Source: Endozoicomonas sp. GU-1
GTDB lineage: Bacteria > Pseudomonadota > Gammaproteobacteria > Pseudomonadales > Endozoicomonadaceae
Assembly (NCBI RefSeq): GCF_027366395.1
Contig: NZ_CP114771.1
Location: forward strand, 5,084,001 to 5,148,000
Direction of reading: 5' to 3'
Length of the DNA stretch: 64,000 nt
The position numbers and the translations under genes are program-made. Shown one piece after another: positions 62,501-64,000 of the stretch (positions within the stretch are counted from its first letter, which is position 1; every line of letters begins with the position of its first letter). The notes under the pieces were generated by a model. It worked only from the letters and a program-made list of their open reading frames with translations. It searched no databases and had not been told where the DNA came from.

Positions 62501-63166
62501 GCTGTAAACGTTTCTGGTGTCTTCGTAGTCTTTTTCGCTATGGCCCATGTCAATAAAGGCCTTACGCATCGCTCTGGCAACCAGCCGGTTGTTCTTTTTC
62601 AGGTCATCCCACTCTGTGGATTCGATGCGTTCTACAACCGTTTTGAATTCGTCGTAGTTACCTTCAAGAAGAAGATCGAACTCCATATAACCGTATATAT
62701 CATTACGCAGACCCAGATGCTTCAAGAAATTGGCAAACAAAGTAAAGGCCAGACCTTTCTCAGTGTTCTGCTTGGCAACATCCAGAGAGATAACGCGGCT
62801 GTTAATACTATCCAGTTTGCGGATGGTGCTTTCCAGCAGGGCTTCATTGTTAACACCCTGAATACGGGAAATAAATCGATCTCTGGCCGGTGTGCCTGCA
62901 ATCATCGGGTTGCCGATGATATGGCAGAGCATTTTACCAAAATAAGACTTACCGGAACCGTAAAAACCCGATAGCCAGACACCGGTTTCTTTGATGTTCG
63001 AGGTGAACTGACCCAGAAACTCATCCAGATGTTCACTAATGCCTTCCGTAACGATGTACGATTCAATTTCCTGTTTGATTTCGATTTCAGAACGATCTTC
63101 AAGGTCAATTACGTTTTTAATGTCTTCTTGCAGGTCGATCTTCAGAATATCTTGAATGGCTGTCAT
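59510..63166 (-). CDS. brxC: BREX-1 P-loop ATPase BrxC
   Basis: A large ATPase (1,218 residues) needed for type 1 BREX. Walker A GFYGSGKSYFGKM is at about residues 67-79; a Walker B-like LVFVFDEASEAI lies near residue 250. The remaining 900 residues are helical, including coiled-coil-like stretches, and end in a Pro/Thr/Gly-rich linker plus a short conserved tail. The protein matches the BrxC/PglY group by length and motif placement. It lies between brxB (24 bp) and pglX (4 bp). Confidence 0.94.
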   Translation of the reverse strand: MTAIQDILKIDLQEDIKNVIDLEDRSEIEIKQEIESYIVTEGISEHLDEFLGQFTSNIKETGVWLSGFYGSGKSYFGKMLCHIIGNPMIAGTPARDRFISRIQGVNNEALLESTIRKLDSINSRVISLDVAKQNTEKGLAFTLFANFLKHLGLRNDIYGYMEFDLLLEGNYDEFKTVVERIESTEWDDLKKNNRLVARAMRKAFIDMGHSEKDYEDTRNVYSANIENFDATTLKAELEKYLAKNTDETLVFVFDEASEAIKQQKFTLLDLEGISESLSSINSKVWTIAIAQEKLDDVINNANVNRSQLTKVTDRFKTKIHLESTDVDVIIRTRLLEKTGSAHNDLLDYYSKNEAAITDSTNLKSGFPTKTTSAEEFATYYPFHKYQFDILQKFLFSSNALVATQIAARGMIITTFDVLRKQMREQTLYNFTPGFAICTEAQTAPPVDLVNKYDSARKVLKESDSSIDGEKLLKTIHLLADSEVVSPTVENITKSYITDIAIYYGVKPNIEAALTLLVEAKVLLLSNHNYKITSDLEGKMLEEMKDFDVELFTKKRELVKYIKDYKIFNSVASYSDAGDSFKFSITSDQDDELTGSAGSKHLKLVAYSLFNINEDRQDFIEQIKLDTQYEKGQITLIPDTTRFADIDKLLGDIMRFGYMEEKYAAEKDQAKRQIIREFETIRKDKQNTLEDLIQSAYQNATLVYLFDDHLLDENSFKGTIADNQRKMVKNLYTKRVSSQLNDALVPKIFSADKESLSKLFSAADFKFFDGHGNFIGDHLRIVEEINEKIKSRYVDGKSLESALNGKPWGYQYGTIVVTLAVLFRAGRLAVKHGGNDPYFSHDQKEVHNAFTNATKFKSASFKSITAALTSSQKDNAVQLLMNLEVADHIGRKVDWNTNDFDLADSIQQMAQHFIDAIGTLNNSVDQFENLFPKVAELKLVLQPFTGKTTESNYIEKVEYLLNNSDNFSNAIQAILKAQGFIKKNFRKVEAFKRFIEDVRSELRKADRKDTTIAEAHEEFDRLFKADMVKNFGKLQDEVQTVKDGYFKLVKSAAATMSQQYQQLNGKIDKALRELKANYPTEPNKHNLQKLETLQSYATNRIVKEPALDYNIACSNCKFSLSEMLNYTVQAPLKENELFMLENSFIKDEPAPPVTGGSAIEGTTETGTTPATPAKPRKVAVPLANGVMTVGAYRALLANQLTALASAKPEDEIEIAVEGF

Positions 63167-63190
63167 AACTTATCCCTGATTAATTGGCCC

Positions 63191-63739
63191 TTAGTTCACT
63201 AATACACAGCGATATTGGGAGGCGGGTTTGAAGTTCAGAAACTGGAGGTTTTCACCGGTGATGGTGGAGGGGTAAAAAATAACCAGCGGTTGCTTAAGAC
63301 CCATTACATCCCTGTGTTCCATGATATTGACGTTTTCTATACCGGTTCCGTACAGACAGCCACTGCGAATAAGAAACGGGATTTTGCCTCGGGAGCTGGT
63401 CTCTTTTATCGCGTCGATAATCAGATCAAACAGATCCGGGGTATCATTATCAGATTTGAATACCTGGTGCGGGGTGTTGGCAAAATCGTTGTAGTACTCA
63501 GCAAACGATGACCAGTCGTCTTCATCAATAAATTGAACCAGTAACCGGCTGATATCGATAAACTCTGCCGTTTCTCCATAAACTTCCCGAGCCTGCCGGA
63601 TATACAGCATTTCATCCTCAGGAGGGTAAGAGAACAGAATACTGTTTCCACCATTGGCTTTTCGGCGGAGTTGATCCTGGTGGGCAAGATGATGGTTCAG
63701 ATCAGTAAACTTCTGTTTATGATCAGCGGTATAGGACAT
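63191..63739 (-). CDS. brxB: BREX protein BrxB (DUF1788)
   Basis: A 182-residue DUF1788 protein found in all type 1 BREX loci. Typical segments are SILFSYPPEDEMLYIRQAR, TPDLFDLIIDAIKET, FLIRSGCLYGT and QPLVIFYPSTITGENLQFL. Its molecular role is not settled; it is needed for defence in characterised systems. The ATG at 63739 overlaps the brxA 3' end by 17 bp, which supports coupled translation. Confidence 0.94.
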   Translation of the reverse strand: MSYTADHKQKFTDLNHHLAHQDQLRRKANGGNSILFSYPPEDEMLYIRQAREVYGETAEFIDISRLLVQFIDEDDWSSFAEYYNDFANTPHQVFKSDNDTPDLFDLIIDAIKETSSRGKIPFLIRSGCLYGTGIENVNIMEHRDVMGLKQPLVIFYPSTITGENLQFLNFKPASQYRCVLVN

Positions 63740-64000
63740 CGCATACTTCCTTATAGCTGTGTGTTAACTCAACGTTTAATTCCACCCCGTTGAAACTCAT
63801 ATGAAAAAAGCCCTGTATGGAGAGCTTTTTTAACCGGCTTTGAATATCTTCAGCCGTGATAAAACAGGTGGGCAGCAAACGGCTTTTCAGAATGTTGGCC
63901 ACTGCGGGTTGGTACAATCTGGCGAAATAGAGAAACAGGGTCAGCGCCTCGGATGAGGGGCGAATATGGTTAAAGGTTTTGGTTCGGCCTGAGGTGACAA
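63723..64000 (-). CDS. brxA: BREX protein BrxA (DUF1819), C-terminal part
   Basis: The 3' end of brxA, cut by the window edge; 91 C-terminal residues plus the stop codon are visible. The segment TFNHIRPSSEALTLFLYFAR followed by KSRLLPTCFITAEDIQSRL and the end HSYKEVCDVLYR matches the winged-helix DUF1819 family, small DNA-binding proteins that open type 1 BREX operons. The stop overlaps the brxB start. Any regulator upstream (such as BrxR) and the promoter lie outside the window. Confidence 0.88.
   Translation of the reverse strand, partial: VTSGRTKTFNHIRPSSEALTLFLYFARLYQPAVANILKSRLLPTCFITAEDIQSRLKKLSIQGFFHMSFNGVELNVELTHSYKEVCDVLYR

Overview
The window looks like a chromosomal segment of a marine, animal-associated gammaproteobacterium, most like Endozoicomonas or a close relative. 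The housekeeping genes (thiE, hemL, tyrS, anmK, the mal and glg genes, ydiJ, ohr/ohrR) read as gammaproteobacterial. They are mixed with eukaryote-like genes (two C2H2 zinc-finger proteins, one with a signal peptide, and a START-domain lipid-binding protein), low-complexity repeat proteins and several families of short palindromic repeats. The taxonomic call is inferred from gene content; no rRNA or tRNA gene was found.

Layout. 1-3.0 kb: hemL (partial), thiE and a dicarboxylate/amino-acid symporter, all on the minus strand. 3.2-5.3 kb: two gene remnants (psuG-like, GNAT), a small membrane protein and the divergent ohrR/ohr pair with a clear palindromic operator. 5.5-13.7 kb: an accessory block with a four-finger zinc-finger protein, a START protein, a GDSL lipase broken by three frameshifts, a secreted zinc-finger protein, two tandem paralogues built from 13-residue SEKGKA repeats, and a two-TM protein. 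13.7-19.3 kb: anmK, an M23 endopeptidase, a Pro/Gln-rich membrane protein and tyrS. 19.4-22.3 kb: the AMMECR1/Memo/radical-SAM trio, the radical-SAM gene frameshifted. 22.4-24.8 kb: a DUF1778-GNAT toxin-antitoxin pair, a YkgJ-family protein and a zinc alcohol dehydrogenase.

25.1-45.1 kb is a large maltodextrin/glycogen locus. LamB, a split pullulanase, an outer-membrane barrel protein, MalQ, MalK, MalG, MalF and MalE are on the minus strand, with the phosphorylase and branching enzyme divergent. Together they would take in starch or glycogen fragments through LamB and MalEFGK, trim branches with PulA, rearrange chains with MalQ, phosphorolyse them with MalP/GlgP and rebranch storage polymer with GlgB. 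A decayed second malQ lies between pulA and a DUF2244 gene. 45.2-49.8 kb holds a methyltransferase, a frameshifted TorD/DmsD-type chaperone and a YdiJ-type FAD/Fe-S dehydrogenase.

51.4-64.0 kb is an uninterrupted type 1 BREX phage-defence operon in the order brxA (partial)-brxB-brxC-pglX-pglZ-brxL, all minus strand. Downstream of it, an RDD membrane protein gene is flanked by two inverted copies of a MITE-like palindrome.

Several genes are interrupted by single-base indels, mostly in short homopolymers (GDSL lipase, pulA, radical-SAM gene, TorD gene, probably the first zinc-finger gene). This suggests either active pseudogenisation or a read-accuracy problem in the assembly, and it affects how those genes should be read.
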